A program made the position numbers and the translations under genes. The notes under the pieces are model-generated. The model saw nothing but the letters and a program-made list of their open reading frames with translations. It was not told the DNA's origin and ran no database searches. A stretch of 64,000 nt of DNA, from NCBI GenBank assembly GCA_037893225.1, contig JAZGUH010000003.1:992001-1056000 (forward strand), written 5' to 3'. Positions 19,081-30,376 of the stretch are shown in pieces (within the stretch, counting starts at the first letter, position 1; each line of letters begins with the position of its first letter). The DNA comes from Hippasteria phrygiana. Its lineage: Eukaryota; Echinodermata; Asteroidea; Valvatida; Goniasteridae.

Positions 19081-21420
19081 GGCCATGCTTTAGCTGTACT
19101 TGCTATACGATGCGCTCATGGCGAAAACTACAACCGCTGACGTCACGGCTAAGAGCGCGCCGCGAAGCGCCCTCGACGGCAGCAGGAGAGAGACGTTGGG
19201 AGTAAGCGCGAATTTTGAATACTTAATTAGCATCTTTCTCTTGTCAATTAATTAATACTGATGGATAGAAAATGACTATATTTAGCACGAATTTTGTTTC
19301 TTGTAATTCATAATCAAGATAATAATCTTGTTTAGAGAATTAAAATTTGGTTATTCTAGGTCTTTAAGCTGATGCATTATGAAGTATGAAGGAACACATG
19401 CAGGCTTTTGAATGAACGCACGCCATCGCCATGGGAATCACATGCATTTCAATTTGGAAAATATTGGTTTCTAAAATTGGCCATTTCACGAAATTGGCAA
19501 TAACCTAGTTTTTCACAAATTTCCGGCATGGGAGGTATGATTTCCACCACTGGGACTATCGAAGGACAAGCGAAATGCATCCCTCACAATGCATCATGGA
19601 ATTATGACAATATAGCAACGGCCAATGCCCATTCACTGAAGATCTTATTAGAAACTCATAGTTGGAAGAAATATACGTTTGGGTAATTCATAGAACGAGA
19701 CCCTTTGTTGTTTTGCCATTGAAGTATAGAATTAGATTTGGGGAATTAATTTCACTGTGTTTTGCGGCCCTGCTCGTCACAAGGGATGTGATGAAATGCG
19801 TCTTGGTCCGATTTTTGTCAAGCCAATTTCAAATCCTGTTGGCTGTCTCTACATCAGGGGAAAACATCAAAAAAGGCAAAATTGTATCACGGTGGAAATC
19901 AACGAAACTCTGCGGATTAATTCAAAACAATCGTGGACGCCGTTCTAGACAAAGGTTTTGTTTTGGTGTTGAAAGTATGTTTAGATAGGAAACGAACTTC
20001 AGTGATGCTTTGAATAAGTTAGATTCGGAGGGACTTGTTTATCATATTCCAAAGTTTAACAACGAAATTCAAAATCAACATTTTTTAAGGTGGGATTTAT
20101 TTTTGACTCGGGTTATAGTGTGTACAGGTCAACGTTTTTTAGCTTCATGTTCTCAAAGGATTAATTGATTAATATTCTCAAAACAATCCAGGCCAGAATT
20201 TTGAAATTATGTTTTGAAAAGAAATGAATTTCGGTGATAGTTTTGAATAAGTTACATTTTGAGGGAATTGTTTCACAAATATTCGAATTCGAAAAATGTC
20301 AGAACTTCAAAATGTAGGCTATTACTAATCTCTTCTCTCTCTCTCTCTTTGTTTTTGTTTTTTTTGGGTGGGAGGAGGAGCCCATCCCGAGCCTCGTCTG
20401 AAGTGGACAGTACAGTTTTTAATCGTAACAATAGGAGTGATTTCGTTCTCGGTCAGAATATCAGGCGATTTTTATTCCCAGGTTAAGTTTGACGTCATTG
20501 TTTGAGTTTGATATTATTGTTTGATGTCATTTAATTTACTGGCGGTGATAAAAGCGACAGATTGTGTGACAATCTTTGTTGATATCAATTTAGTGGTAAC
20601 GTTTATCCAGGGTAGCAGATTAACAATAATGTGTTCTATGGGAGTGATAATAAAAATTAAAGAAAATATATGTATAACGTGTTTACAAACTGATAGCAAG
20701 AAAGTGTTTATAGAAAAGTCTTTAATTGCTAAACACAGTGTAGAGTGGCCTTTGTATTGAGCGACTTCCGTAACAAAAGAAGATTTTTTTAAGCATCTTG
20801 TATCAGAATATAGAAATATAAAAGACTGTTTAAAATGAGCAATAATTGTTCATAAATTAAACTGTACATACTACTTTCTGAAACAAAGATTACAATAAAT
20901 TGAGGAGCACAGATAGGCCTACAGAATATATTTACACTTATTATACGCATTTCACTCGCAGGCTATATGTAACAGAAGAATACATTAATCTCCCTTTTTG
21001 GAATCTCTCCTTCAAGTAGATGGGAGGGACTTCTTCATTTCACGAAAAGATATTAAAGGTATGAGCAACAAAAGACCTCTCGGCGGTACGGTGTGCCGCG
21101 TGGAAACCAACGGCGGCTAATTTCGTAGATCACTCCTGCATAGTGGCGCGCTTCCGGAGACCTTGAGGGTGCACCATACTAAACTCCTATTGACTTTTGT
21201 GTAAAATCCATTAACTTCACAGTGAAAAAAAAATCATTATCCAAGAGTCTCAGTTTTTGTGACACCACTGAAAATTACAGTTTGAATCTTAATCTGTCAA
21301 ATTCTTTTCAATTTTTTGGGCAGGTTATTAGCCGTTTAGAATTTTTGCTAATTGTCCCCACACTGCACTGAGTAGTAGTTACAGCCGGCCTGGTGGGATC
21401 GGGAGGAAGGAAAAGTATGA
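19081..21420. other. No gene recognised; local duplications
   Basis: The region 19125-19210 is CpG-rich with a TGACGTCA (CRE-like) site, so it could be a promoter, but no following exon is evident. A diverged direct repeat (19970-20100 and 20215-20330, period about 240 bp) shares GTTTTGAATAAGTTA and GAGGGA(A/C)TTGTTT. A (CT)n run occurs near 20335. A single arm of MITE family A lies at 20672-20750. Confidence 0.4.
20672..20750. mobile_element. MITE family A, copy 3 (one arm)
   Basis: AACGTGTTTACAAACTGATA followed by GCAAGAAAGTGTTTA and TTGCTAAACACAGTG matches the right arm of the copy at 52857-53079. The left arm is missing. Confidence 0.75.
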
Positions 21421-21426
21421 CGACCG

Positions 21427-21999
21427 TCATGACCGTTTCCGCCCATTATCGCCGGATGTCAGTTGTGTAATTTTCCAAATGTTTTTCTCAGCTGTTTTCG
21501 CAAATTTGTCAAACCTTTCGATGCATCTTCTGCAGCGGCGGCAAACACTGTCATTGCGAATGAGCAGCTTTCTTGAACTGGATAAATGAGTAAATTTACT
21601 ATCGATTGGAACAATTTTGATTTCCGGCCTCGACTCGAATTTATAATATGTGTGCCTTTTCAATCTCTGTTTAAACATAAAATACATGTATTTCCTGACC
21701 AGAAAAAATCCATATCGTTTATCGTAGCCACCAAGACCAGTGGCCTTGTCTTGATAATGGAAAAAGTGCTCGGAGTCGTTTTGCTGATGTGACGTGACGA
21801 ACAGGATGTTAACGCGGGCGCGAGCGCACACAGGGCGTTCAACATTCGGATTACGCGCGCGGTTCACTTTCAGTACATAAATATTCATTTCGAATAGCCA
21901 GTCAGCGTCGTTTACGTATTCCTCAAGGCCAGAGGTTAGTGAAGGAACGCACACGCGCCCATGGAGTCGAGGATGAGCCCGGCTTAATTTAGAACCCAT
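21427..21999 (-). CDS. Unexplained 190-codon ORF
   Basis: An ATG-started open frame longer than expected by chance in 40% GC DNA. I do not recognise the product. The C-terminal third is basic and Cys-containing (CRRCRRCIERFDKFAKTAEK). The N-terminal part lacks signal peptide, membrane or repeat features. No acceptor/donor pair clearly bounds a shorter exon. It may be a real exon read into flanking intron, or a chance ORF. Confidence 0.25.
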   Translation of the reverse strand: MGSKLSRAHPRLHGRVCVPSLTSGLEEYVNDADWLFEMNIYVLKVNRARNPNVERPVCARARVNILFVTSHQQNDSEHFFHYQDKATGLGGYDKRYGFFLVRKYMYFMFKQRLKRHTYYKFESRPEIKIVPIDSKFTHLSSSRKLLIRNDSVCRRCRRCIERFDKFAKTAEKNIWKITQLTSGDNGRKRS

Positions 22000-22260
22000 C
22001 GGCTGTAGGTAGGTAAATCTTCGCTAGTTTCGTTCTCAGTACGCTATGTTAAAACATGCGTAAACGAAGAAGGATACTGGATGTTAAAGGTCGTCACGAA
22101 AATTCGTTGTTTTTTTACCCATCGTCAAGTATTTTGTCCCCACTTTTACTTAAAGAATCCCAAGACAAAATTCAAGCGTGAATATTTCTTGGGGTGGTTA
22201 CGGTTAAGAATCATTCTGCCAAAAATTGACCTATCGCCGTTCATGACCATTATCCAATCG

Positions 22261-22663
22261 CCCACCGGCCGCCCACCGGCCGCCCACCGGCCGGCCGCCC
22301 ACCGGCCGCCCACCGGCCGCCCACCGGCCGCCCACCGGCCGCCCACCGGCCGCCCACCGGCCGCCCACCGGCCGCCCACCGGCCGCCCACCGGCCGCCCA
22401 CCGGCCGCCCACCGGCCGCCCACCGGCCGCCCACCGGCCGCCCACCGGCCGCCCACCGGCCGCCCACCGGCCGCCCACCGGCCGCCCACCGGCCGCCCAC
22501 CGGCCGCCCACCGGCCGCCCACCGGCCGCCCACCGGCCGCCCACCGGCCGCCCACCGGCCGCCCACCGGCCGCCCACCGGCCGCCCACCGGCCGCCCACC
22601 GGCCGCCCACCGGCCGCCCACCGGCCGCCCACCGGCCGCCCACCGGCCGCCCACCGGCTGCCC
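22261..22663. repeat. 11-bp GC-rich minisatellite
   Basis: About 36 copies of CCCACCGGCCG, nearly perfect, with one 15-bp variant unit around 22283-22297. The last unit ends GGCTG. Open frames on both strands through this region (PTGRPPAAHR-type and GGRWAAGGRP-type) are artefacts of a stop-free 11-bp unit. Confidence 0.95.
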
Positions 22664-22744
22664 TTTTATATGTTTTTCTTGTGCGGAACTCCCAAAAGTG
22701 GCGGGGGGTGGCACTCCTGGGCCCCGGTCCCCGTTCCGCCGCCT

Positions 22745-23612
22745 AAGGTACTTTCCTACAATTATGGTCATTGTATGTGATGCGATCAAGCAAAATCAGT
22801 CTGAAGTAGGCCCTGATTAATTTTGGGATTTTACATATTCATTTGTAGCGTACTTCAAGCTATAATAGTGAAAACCCCATGTGAATACAACCTTTGGTTA
22901 AAAAGTTACAGATATTTGAATACCGGCACATTAAAAAGAAAGAAACTGAGAAAATCAAGTTTAAAGTTACAGTAGGCCTACCTTAATAGTCATTTTTAGC
23001 ACGTTTATAATACATGTCATATTTTCATGTGAAAGAAGAATGTTTTTCCCTTCTGTTTTTGTAAAAAAGTCAATTTTGATTTTTCCACTACGAATAAATA
23101 TTTTGGCCCATATCTCAAAAAAAGGATTGCCGAGTTCCGACTGATTTTGCTTGATCGCATTGTTATAACACACATTTGTACTGTATCACTTGTGCAACAC
23201 ATTTTCACAACTTTCACCTTTTTTGGGTATACGGCAAAGTAGACAAATCAATGAACGAGCTCGTGGATATCAAGGGTATTGCTTCTAAAAGTTGCATTTT
23301 CTGGGAATGTCATTGGATTACAACAATGTTTCTGCTAACAATAACACAAAAATGAAGAGAATCAATTGAAAAATACCGGTAATTTTTTTTCAAAAAGTTC
23401 ATGTTTATTCAAAATTACGATGCGAGACAAACGCATTTTTTGGCTGAAAATACATGACATGGTGTTATGAAAGTCAACAATTTAAGCATGGGGGGGGGGG
23501 GTGGTAAAAACAAAAAGTGAAAATATAAGGTCCAAATATGTGTTTAGAATAAAAATAGAAAAAGTGGGGACAATTAAGATTTTGTCATTGTAATTGTAGG
23601 AAATTACCTTTA
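22745..23612. mobile_element. Approx. 870-bp TIR element
   Basis: The ends AAGGTACTTTCCTACAATTA (22745 on) and TAATTGTAG-type sequence ending AATTACCTTT (near 23612) are inverted. A second inverted pair lies inside: GCGATCAAGCAAAATCAGTC at 22783 and its complement at about 23138-23160. No ORF is seen. It starts about 80 bp after the 11-bp array. Confidence 0.65.
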
Positions 23613-23740
23613 AAAGTGTAGCTTTCCTTGCAGCTCAGTAGGGTTCATTGCACGGACTCTGCATAGCGTCAACACGTTAAATAAGCCGCGGGCTACCTGT
23701 GTATAGTATGAATATCCGTCGCCCTGAAAAGCCGACTTGC

Positions 23741-24060
23741 GCATGCCTAAGTGGAGATAAATGGGACAGTGACCGGTGACGTGAGAGGGTTTAACCAATA
23801 ATAGGGAAGAGAAGCCCAAATTTCATGGGAGTCGGATATTCATATGACACCGGATATACAACCTGTGTATGAGAAATGAAGATCTTCTCTCACAGCTGAT
23901 GTCCTCTTGTATCTTCCGTTGTTGATGCCGAAACAAGGAGCCGGTGTCATATAAAAGTCAGACTCCTGTGAAAATCGGACTCCTTTTCCCTATTATTGGT
24001 TAAACCCTCTCACGTGACCGGCCAGTCTCCTAATTATCTTCACTTAGGCATGTGCAATAC
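23741..24060. mobile_element. Foldback element with about 115-bp arms
   Basis: The left arm carries CCTAAGTGGAGATAA...GTGACGTGAGAGGGTTTAAC and the right arm the complement, including CCTATTATTGGTTAAACCCT and CACGTGACCGG. The right arm and about 50 bp beyond it recur at 51648-51822 without a left arm. Confidence 0.8.
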
Positions 24061-24109
24061 TACCAGTGAGCCCGTATTTCATATTGACTGAAATTCACGC
24101 TATACTGGC

Positions 24110-26150
24110 ACACGGCCTATATATACCCTATCAGAAATGCTCATTGTCCGGATTAGAAATCCCGTTCAGAACCCTCGTTCAAAATTTCAAAGAAAATGAG
24201 CTGAATATTCCTTGGCCATTTGTGACTGGATCCTACAAAATGAATCTTACAGAAATGTGTTGACTTGGTGTAGAGTTTTGTTTTCCTGACATAAGAAAGA
24301 GCATTTTTATTGACTCTTCATAAAAAGGAGAAAAGGAGCATTAATTTGGTGTGCACCTGTCTTTTCAACTGTGCTCTGTCATTCTCTGCAACCAACGTGT
24401 TCTATTTCCCGGAATTGCTACCGGACCCTGAAAAACATTCGGCAAAGACAGTTTCAGCACGGTCGTTTATATAGAGAGCCGCCCCCATCGGCTTTTGAAC
24501 CGCCTCACCGGAATAAGCAAAATTGATACTATCAACCTACTATTCTATTCTGTTGACACACCAGGCCTTTTTTCTTAAAACCTTCTGTCAGAGGGGCCGT
24601 GGGGTAAACCTGACTCAACAAAAAAGCACTCTTCCCCAGCTTCAAGAAACTCCCTTCTTGACACGGAAGGGATCGATGTGTCATTCACTCTATGGCTAAA
24701 ACTAGCAGAAAGAAATATTTAAACGATGCAACTCTCCACACTAAAATCGATACTCTACAGTCGAGAACCTCTCCGGGCATATGACTCAAAATTGTGGCAA
24801 GGGAGCTTGGTATTAGGAGGATGAAACAATCTTGACGTCCGAGCGCACAAAGATTGACTTGTTTTAACCACCCTCAAAGAACCGGGCGGAATCCGCCCCC
24901 TCTATTTTTTTCCCCGCGCTTGTGTCTCTGTGCTATTTTTTTGCGTCTTTCTGACTTTATAGGCTATCGTCTTGGGCACATTTCGACAACAAATTTATAA
25001 AAATGGGGGGGGGGGCGGTACCGACGTACCGTTCTCGCGCAACGCAACATTTTTTCTGTCGATGGGTGAAAACTAACGTGATCGCTTCAATGACCATGTT
25101 AGCAATACAATTTCCCCATATCCACCACCCCAACCCACCCCCTAAAAAAGGGGAACACCAACATTTTTACCTAACAAGCATTATTATTTATAGGGTTTTG
25201 TTAGCATTCAGACAGAATGTCTGTATATAGGAGGCCGTCATTTAGTTTGAAAATCAACCCCACAATCATCTGGTGTCCTCGTCGTCGTCAGCGTCGTGTC
25301 ATTATGGATCCAGAAGTGCAATGCAAATAAGTGAAAACGAAGTGTGCATAGATCCTCTTTTACTGATAGCCCGGAAATGAGGAGTTAAGGTATACGTTGC
25401 ATGCATTGTGGGACAGTTTGCGCTAAATTTTGTGCCCAGAATCCCATAGGCTGTCTATCCATCAAAAAAAGGGGTCCAAGCATGTAACTTGACGCGTCCC
25501 AGAAGCCCACGTGTTTGGATCCGGAACACTGTTATTCTCTTGTATAAAAAACCGCTGTGTAGAAAAGATTTTAAACAATCATGTGTAATTATTGAACAAG
25601 GTTGTGTGATCATCCAAGTTGTGTAAATGCTAGGTTGTGTAAATGCATATAAATCGATATTGTCGCCAAAACTGAATTTAAACCATTGTTGTGTAGACTT
25701 TGAAGCACGTGATAAGAAATAAACCAATCACGAAGTACGACCAATCAGAAATGAGGAAATTTGTATTCACAAAAGTCAGGTTAAATTGCCGTGTTTAGTC
25801 CAAAAATACACTTTCTTGACTATAATATGTTGTATTCAAACAATTCCACAATAAAATTTAGATTTTTTTTTACAAACATGGGTGAAGAATCTTATTACAT
25901 CTCCTTTAATTTCATATTCAAATATTGAAATTGTTCATGGGAAGCCATGACTTTATTACGAGGGGGATACGCTGAATATATAGTTAAATCACAACATCGT
26001 TCACTTTGTAGTCTTTAGTAGATTATCGTAGCATTTGTACACTCTACCTTAGTAATGTATAATAAGTTACTTCCGTTTAGTCTGGTTTCGAATTCATTTA
26101 CTTCCCGTAATTGTTGAGGTTTTGTACCGTTTTTGCTTCAAAAATTAACC
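24110..26150. other. No gene recognised
   Basis: Mixed sequence with a G-run near 25004-25014. GTTGTGTAAATG-type motifs at 25550-25690 belong to the same motif group as 26155-26345. I found no exon-like frame with both splice sites. Confidence 0.4.
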
Positions 26151-26154
26151 AATT

Positions 26155-26345
26155 GCCGTGTAAACCATTTACACAACTAATTGGGTAAATGAATTGTACA
26201 CATTATTGTGTAGAAATAATACACAACTGTTGTTTACAAATTACACAACTAGAGTTGTGTAAACTGTTTACACAACAGTTGCTATAGGTTCATTAACCGC
26301 GGTTGTGTATAATGTTACACAACTTGTGTAAGATTTTACACAACC
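26155..26345. repeat. Dense cluster of TTACACAAC / GTTGTGTAA motifs
   Basis: At least eight copies of TTACACAAC or its complement occur in both orientations within 190 bp, including the palindromic block TTACACAACTAGAGTTGTGT. Similar isolated motifs lie at 3300-3330, 8745-8830 and 25600-25640. It may be nested remnants of one palindromic MITE. A cluster of binding sites cannot be excluded. Confidence 0.7.
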
Positions 26346-26349
26346 GTAA

Positions 26350-27140
26350 TACCGGTGAAGTTATGCGGAGAGACCTACAGCGAGCACCAACGATGGATCA
26401 ATGGGTGCCATTTTAATAGTCTGATTAATCAGTGATGTCAGTCAGCAGTGTGTCAGCCTGTGCTCATGCATCGGCTGCGATTTCAACAACACTATCGTCT
26501 CTGCTTTAAACCGTCATGTTTGCTATTAGCAAATGCTGAATTTTATTTGTCCTGGATGACAAGAGCTGGCCATCGACAAGCAAGCACTATAATCACATTA
26601 AATTGTACTAGCAATATAGCAACAGGAAATTGCAATTAATTTTTGCAGTTTTGCTCAATGCAAACACTGCGGAGATACTCCGCTACCCTTTGCTAGCCTT
26701 CCAGAAATATATGTACGCAGGCTCGAAAAGACACGGATGACGTAAACATTCTGAAAAAAAATGATGTTCACAGTCGGGCATCAGCAGTCGAGGAGCTTTC
26801 TAAATAGCCGGACTATTTTAAACTTATTGTCTGTGTTATGCGAACATACATGAACAGTTCTACCCGTCTTTTATAGTAGTGTCACTATACGTTACTACAA
26901 TTTTAATATTCTGGTTAACTTTTTGAATAACTGCCTATTTATTATTCTGCAATTACTCAAAAACTCGTCATGCCTGTAAAGAGGAAGCTAATCTAAAGGC
27001 ACAAACGCAAAGGTGTGACGGTGTGAAATTTATGCTCCGCCAACCAAATTTAAATAACTTCCGCAGGGCTGGCCATACCTTCCTCAATTTATAAGTAAAG
27101 AAAACGGGGAAAGGAAGGCTCTCTCCTGTTGATGTCACCT
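26350..27140. other. No gene recognised
   Basis: No coding similarity, TIR pair or tandem array was found apart from short hairpins such as GCGGAGATACTCCGC near 26670. Confidence 0.35.
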
Positions 27141-27141
27141 A

Positions 27142-27600
27142 TCACTTGAGTCGGCGATTGGGTAGTTACGGACCCCTCCCTCTTTATATTTGATCCATTT
27201 CGAGTCAAGGTTGTTTTTTATCATTTCAAAATAAATTTATCGACCTAAAGTATACTTCTCTCAATTCTAATAACATCATTTTTTGTAATCTTTTTGTAAA
27301 CAGTTTCCTGCGGAAGAAAATGCAATTTTTTGCGGTTGTTGTCTTGCGAATAAATACGGTCTTCGCCATCTTTATTTTCGTGTTGCGTTTTATCATCTTC
27401 GTTGTCGTTTTAAACAACAAATTCCCACAAAAAAAATTAAAACTCTGCCCTCTATCTACGACATACCTGTTGGTTTTTAATGTCGCAATCTAGTTTGCTA
27501 AGTCCAACAACTTAAAAGTGGATTTTGTTCTCTTATAACATGGAGGAAGGAAAACAGAGGAACAGTCCTCAAGTACACAATCGCCCTTGAGGTCAGCATT
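27142..27600. mobile_element. TIR element, sibling of 54345-54799
   Basis: The ends are inverted: GGCGATTGGGTAG on the left and CTACACAATCGCC-type sequence (TACACAATCGCCC) on the right. The interior shares GCGTTTTATCATCTTCGTTG-type and ACATACCTGTTGGTTT blocks with 54430-54760 in the same order. It is about 450 bp, AT-rich and without an ORF. Confidence 0.7.
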
Positions 27601-27681
27601 TTTAATTCCCCGTTCTAGTAGAATCTGTTGCCAATCAGACTAAACTACGCATGTGTGTGACGTAATTCCACCAGCGACTCT

Positions 27682-27810
27682 GCGTGGCACCCCGGATGCT
27701 GGTAACACGAAAAAAAGACCAGCGCGAGTGGCGAACTTCGCCACTCGCTGTTATTTTTTCGTGTTGAATGTAAGCATCCGGGGTGCCACGCGCGCCTTGA
27801 CTAAAGGCTA
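27682..27810. mobile_element. Hairpin MITE related to 9733-9851
   Basis: The arms GCGTGGCACCCCGGATGCT and AGCATCCGGGGTGCCACGC are inverted. Inside, ACACGAAAAAA/TTTTTTCGTGT and CGAGTGGCGAA/TTCGCCACTCG pair in turn. The right end continues GCGCGCCTTGACTAAAGGCT as at 9832-9851. Confidence 0.85.
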
Positions 27811-28317
27811 AGTCTGTGGTGGCTGACCCGCTTGTGAGCCCCGGGTATGACGTCAGACCTAATCGAACGGCACGGGGCTAACCCACTGGGCTAACCCGAG
27901 CCGACCCGGATGAGCTACTCGAACGCGCCAATAAAAGGTTGACCTATGACCTACCGTGACGACGCAGTTACAGGCAGTGTGATTCGACGTAAACCTGCAA
28001 AAGTTTGAGTTCAATCCGTCATTTGAGTCATGAGAAAATAGCGAAGATCCGCTCTTCTTGTCACACTGGTTTTATGCACGTCCGTATGCCCGTGCATGTA
28101 TTTCGATCGCAGGTCTTCAGATACAATTTTCTCGAAGATGACATTTCAGGCGAAAATACTTCGCAGGAGGATTGGAATGTTATCATCTTTAACTCTGCAG
28201 TGTGCCATGACGCTGTTTTGTTTAGTAGGTCACTGTGGTGTAACAATGCTTGTATATTGTCATGGCACACCACAGGGTTAAGCTTTCAGATTGAAATTAT
28301 CATTTTTCCGATCATTA

Positions 28318-28890
28318 CCAAAGCTATATCATATCAATTCACCATGGAAACTGAGACATCCGACTCGTTGCCTTTCATTGATGTACTCATTTCCAAACGG
28401 GTTGATGGCTCACTTGGGCATTCGGTTTACAGAAAACCTACACACACAGACCGCTACCTAAATTCCCGGTCGTTCCACCCACCGTCCGTGAAATCCTCTG
28501 TGAATCGCACCTTTTACTTCGAAGGGCACACACTATCGGTGATAAAGAGCACTTGCCATCCGAGTTCAATCATCTTAACGCCGTGTTAAGAGACAGTGGG
28601 TACAGACCTGATAAGCTCAAGTTCCTCCCGATTAGGAACGCGCCTCAACCCCTGAGGGAAGCTGACATCAAGGTCTATACTACCGGACTCGAAACAAGTT
28701 GGAAACGAAGTTACACACCCACAAGGACAGACATGATCCAAGCCGCCAAGCGGGGGTTTACCGAATTCCTTGCACTTGTGGTAAAGTGTACATTGGCGAG
28801 ACCGGCAGAGACCTTACGTCCAAGCTCAAGGAACACAAGGGGGTGGTTCCCTCTGTCCCATATCTCGCTTCAAATGTGTTAAGGTTTCAA
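28318..28890 (+). pseudogene. Penelope-like element remnant (RT end and GIY-YIG domain)
   Basis: Coding in shifting frames gives [19 protein letters not shown], then [18 protein letters not shown] (the thumb-side region of Penelope-like RTs), a linker ([17 protein letters not shown]) and a GIY-YIG endonuclease start, GVYRIPCTCGKVYIGETGR followed by LKEHK. At least two frameshifts separate the parts, and the catalytic core of the RT is missing. It belongs to a different PLE lineage from the element at 37785-39941, judging by the divergent motifs. The endonuclease would nick target DNA for target-primed reverse transcription; here it is dead. Confidence 0.75.
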
Positions 28891-29072
28891 GTGCGTAGGC
28901 TGAAGACACAATGAACATCTAACAAAAGATAAACTATGAACTATGAACATCTAACAACATCCATTGTTACTTGGCACTAAATCCATTTTTACTTGTTCAC
29001 AGTGAGAGTTGATTAGAAATAAATTGCATAAATTGTGTACAGACCCTGTGATCGTGGCCCTGAAGGGACTTG

Positions 29073-29204
29073 CAGATTTCTGCGCAGATTTCTGCGCAGA
29101 TTTCTGCGCAGATTTCTGCGCAGATTTCTGCGCAGATTTCTGCGCAGATTTCTGCGCAGATTTCTGCGCAGATTTCTGCGCAGATTTCTGCGCAGATTTC
29201 TGCG
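29073..29204. repeat. 12-bp minisatellite, 11 perfect units
   Basis: CAGATTTCTGCG is repeated exactly 11 times (132 bp). As 12 is a multiple of 3, every frame is open: DFCA on the plus strand, and SAQK and CAEI on the minus strand. The short ORFs over this region are therefore artefacts. The related locus at 30945-30985 has two to three units. Confidence 0.95.
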
Positions 29205-29219
29205 ATGTCGTACATTTAA

Positions 29220-29818
29220 AGGGACACATTGCCTTCAAATGTCATGAAATTTTGTTGTTTAGAAATGTTCCTTACCTTTGATAAGAGTTGTTCATGCAAA
29301 AAAATACGTATAATGTGTTGTAATTAGTGAGTAGTGATTACAAAACAACAAATTTGCCGCTTACCCCTGACATCTGACCCGCGAAACATAGACTTATTTC
29401 CAGTACTAAATACCACCGTCTAAATAATGCGCAAAATACGCTGTAAGAGTCTTTAGGCTGGCGCCGCAGCCAGTGGCCTTGTGAACTTATCAGATGATCG
29501 CCAGGTACAATTCTCTACCTCGCGACATATCGCCAGTGCTGCGCGCCGTGCCACAGTACATAAAAATGGATCAACAGAACGTACTTCAACCAGATGCGAC
29601 TGGAAATACGACTGGTGAACACAGTCCGCCATTTTGTGGAGTCAAAAATTTGGTTCTACAAAATGGCGGACCGTTATTTGTCACGAAATTAAACACAAAC
29701 CACGCAATTTGAAGGGATAGTTATGTGAATCTTTATATTCTACTTTTAAAAAAGCTTCCCAACCATATCCATTTCAGTTTTATAGCCCAAATCGCAAAAT
29801 CCAAAGCAATGTGTCCCT
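29220..29818. mobile_element. TTAA-flanked non-autonomous transposon (Kolobok/T2-like)
   Basis: TTAA occurs at both borders (29216-29219, 29819-29822). The ends AGGGACACATTGC and GCAATGTGTCCCT are perfect inverted copies. Inside is a hairpin with CCGCCATTTTGTGGA and TCTACAAAATGGCGG. The TTAAAGGGA start fits the TTAAAGGRR ends described for T2/Kolobok MITEs, and TTAA targets also occur in piggyBac. No transposase is present. A longer relative starts at 41324. Confidence 0.85.
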
Positions 29819-30201
29819 TTAATCGCACATTTATTTGCAGATTTCGGCCGTGGATTGAGCCATGGATTCAGCCGTGGATTCAGCCGTGGATTCAAAATCT
29901 CAAACGCATCAAATAAAAGGTGGTCAACAAAGTTTGCTTTTTATACTTCAATGTGGACTAACCAAATAGCAATTTTTTCTACATTCGCGCACACCATATG
30001 TACGTGCACAATGTGCGCGCTCAGTATGGACCTGCGAAATGGCCAATTTTCTAGCTCGCTATTCCCCATACGTATGTGCACGGTCGTCGGTGTACAAAAA
30101 CCGCCATATCCGGGAGCTAATTAGTTAACGTAATCGGTCTTCTCTAAATTTTGAGCATGTAGAATATATTCGTTACGTACTGCCGGTTTCACACTATGCT
30201 C

Positions 30202-30257
30202 TTACCCGGGTAATTGCCGGGTTAACGAAAAATTTAACCCGGCAATTACCCGGGTAA
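30202..30257. repeat. Perfect 24-bp-arm hairpin built of TTACCCGGGTAA
   Basis: The arms 30202-30225 and 30234-30257 are perfectly complementary with an 8-nt loop (CGAAAAAT). Each contains the palindrome TTACCCGGGTAA and the word GCCGGGTTAA. Further CCGGGTTA and TTACCCGGGTAA copies follow to 30340. It is probably the core of a MITE whose outer ends are degenerate. Confidence 0.9.
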
Positions 30258-30376
30258 TGTGGAGCGTTCCCACTACAATTCACCGGGTTAGAAATTCTCC
30301 GGGTTAACTGCTCCAAAACCCCACTTACCCGGGTAATTTATAGTAAAAACGTGTAATTTTGCTAAAACCTCTAACA

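Larger units (their letters stand above)
29040..29960 (+). mobile_element. Repeat element carrying a 12-bp array, interrupted by a TTAA transposon
   Basis: CGTGGCCCTGAAGGGAC leads into the 12-bp array (29073-29204). After the TTAA insertion the sequence resumes with GCAGATTTCGGCCGTGGATT, three GCCGTGGATTCA-like units and CAAACGCATCAAATAAAAGG. The other copy, reverse-complemented at 30842-31010, has the same order uninterrupted, with only two or three 12-bp units. This shows that 29220-29818 is an insertion. Confidence 0.85.

Noticed and set aside
19125..19215. CpG-rich block with TGACGTCA as a host promoter
   Set aside because: No downstream exon or transcription start evidence. TGACGTCA-type words also occur in MITEs here (45972-46140).
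22081..22789. Several overlapping Pro/Gly-rich ORFs on both strands
   Set aside because: All arise from the 11-bp CCCACCGGCCG array, which has no stop in any frame.
28951..29281. ORFs encoding DFCA-, SAQK- or CAEI-type repeats
   Set aside because: Read-through of the 12-bp CAGATTTCTGCG array in all frames.
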